From Planctomycetaceae bacterium (GTDB lineage Bacteria; Planctomycetota; Planctomycetia; Planctomycetales; Planctomycetaceae): DNA of 7,309 nt. Below the pieces are notes generated by a model that did not search any database, was not told the DNA's origin, and saw only the letters and a list, made by a program, of their open reading frames with translations. Location of the stretch: NCBI GenBank assembly GCA_023258825.1, contig JALQWE010000175.1:1-7309 (forward strand). The letters run 5' to 3'. A program made the translations under genes and the position numbers. Shown one piece after another: positions 6,672-7,309 of this stretch (position 1 is the stretch's first letter; the number at the start of each line of letters is the position of its first letter).

Positions 6672-6678
6672 TTCTGCC

Positions 6679-7309
6679 ATGCGTTTCGTGACCCGACAAG
6701 CACTCACGCTGCTCACCGCAGTTCTCGCCCTTCAGGTCCCGAGCTTCGCGGACGAGCCGCCTGCTCGGTCTGAAAACAACGAGCGCAGCACACGCTACGA
6801 AGTCCGACGCGAACACGATCCCAACGGCATCGGCAAGTTCTACATGGGGCGAGAAATCGCACACGTGATGGGCTTTGCCGGGGCCGATTGGCTGGAACGA
6901 TCAACACGTGAAGAAGAAGAACGACTGACACTGCTGGTCCGGTCCCTGCAATTGAAGCCCGGAAATGTCGTGGCAGACATCGGCGCCGGCAGCGGTGTCA
7001 TCTCCATGTTGATGGCCGAACAACTGCTGCCCGAAGGAAAGGTCCTCGCCGTCGATGTGCAGCAGGAAATGCTCGACCGCCTGACCGCATGGTGCAAACA
7101 GTACGATGTGCAGAACGTCGAACCAATCCTCGGAAGCCAGAAAAAGAGCGGTCTCAAACCTGAGTCCGTTGACCTCGCCATCATGGTCGACGTCTATCAC
7201 GAATTCGAATACCCCTGGGAAATGCTCAGGGACATTTCGTCAGCACTGAAACCCGGCGGTCGACTGGTGTTCGTGGAGTACCGCAAGGAAGACCCCGCCG
7301 TTCCCATCA
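6679..7309 (+). CDS. Class I SAM-dependent methyltransferase with signal peptide, 3' end cut by window
   Basis: The visible 210 residues lack a stop and continue past the right edge. Residues 1-24 look like a Sec signal peptide: MRFVTRQ, a hydrophobic run, then VPSFA before DEPP. The conserved lead-in GKFYMGREIAHVMG (52-65) precedes the Rossmann-type methyltransferase fold. Motif I is VADIGAGSG (98-106), the glycine-rich loop binding S-adenosylmethionine. The acidic residue at the end of strand 2 is D126 in VLAVDVQ. Motif IV-like MVDVYHEF spans 169-176, and the post-motif strand KPGGRLVFVEYR spans 191-202. The methyl acceptor cannot be told. Start choice is supported by GAAGG seven bases upstream. 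The puzzling point is export: S-adenosylmethionine is made in the cytoplasm, so an outside enzyme would need a cofactor supply. I recall similar leader-bearing methyltransferases in planctomycetes, but that is unchecked. The complete protein is probably 50-80 residues longer. Confidence 0.87.
   Translation, partial: MRFVTRQALTLLTAVLALQVPSFADEPPARSENNERSTRYEVRREHDPNGIGKFYMGREIAHVMGFAGADWLERSTREEEERLTLLVRSLQLKPGNVVADIGAGSGVISMLMAEQLLPEGKVLAVDVQQEMLDRLTAWCKQYDVQNVEPILGSQKKSGLKPESVDLAIMVDVYHEFEYPWEMLRDISSALKPGGRLVFVEYRKEDPAVPI

Larger units (their letters stand above)
6395..6678 (+). other. Intergenic region before the methyltransferase gene
   Basis: This 284-base gap follows the cyclophilin stop. 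It holds a stem-loop and repeated CAGGCCTGT words near its left end and a 13-bp palindrome near its right end, both listed separately. The open frame 6414-6668 on the plus strand has no recognisable domain and no ribosome binding site, so I regard it as chance. Confidence 0.55.

Noticed and set aside
6840..7200. Minus-strand frames opposite the methyltransferase
   Set aside because: The plus strand carries uninterrupted SAM-binding motifs; the opposite frames show none.
1..7309. CRISPR array, tRNA, rRNA, insertion sequence or attachment site
   Set aside because: No regularly spaced repeats, no cloverleaf or rRNA-like sequence, no transposase and no flanking terminal repeats were seen on reading both strands.

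Overview
The window looks like a piece of a planctomycete chromosome. I infer this from protein style, with no database search: a very long fused ResB/CcsA cytochrome c maturation protein, a secreted cyclophilin of the type ending in 'YLKKxFPKxDYIKKATI', and a secreted-looking SAM methyltransferase opening with 'GKFYMGREIAHVMG'. Genus and species cannot be read from it. The DNA is GC-rich, genes are well spaced, and I see no mobile element, CRISPR array, tRNA or rRNA.

Layout. Bases 1-85 lie downstream of the first gene and hold no recognisable gene. Bases 86-4441 (minus) encode a 1451-residue System II cytochrome c synthase in which CcsB/ResB and CcsA/ResC are joined in one chain. Bases 4442-4681 are a leader with two small inverted repeats. 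Bases 4682-5227 (minus) encode a 181-residue putative lipoprotein of unknown function, transcribed toward the synthase gene and possibly with it. Bases 5228-5779 are a divergent intergenic region with a sigma-54-like promoter inside an inverted repeat, followed by several short perfect hairpins. Bases 5792-6394 (plus) encode a secreted cyclophilin-type peptidyl-prolyl isomerase. Bases 6395-6678 are an intergenic region with a strong hairpin and a 13-bp palindrome. From 6679 (plus) a class I SAM methyltransferase with a signal peptide runs off the right edge.

How the genes fit together. All four products are predicted to be exported or membrane-bound: a haem exporter/cytochrome c synthase, a putative lipoprotein, an envelope foldase and an apparently exported methyltransferase. 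The minus-strand pair may serve cytochrome c maturation. The plus-strand pair may act on envelope proteins, but nothing proves a shared pathway. I do not see a clearly new multi-gene system. The points most worth a second look are the methyltransferase that seems to be sent out of the compartment holding its cofactor, the roughly 500-residue linker and extra membrane helices of the synthase, and the structured leader of the cyclophilin gene.
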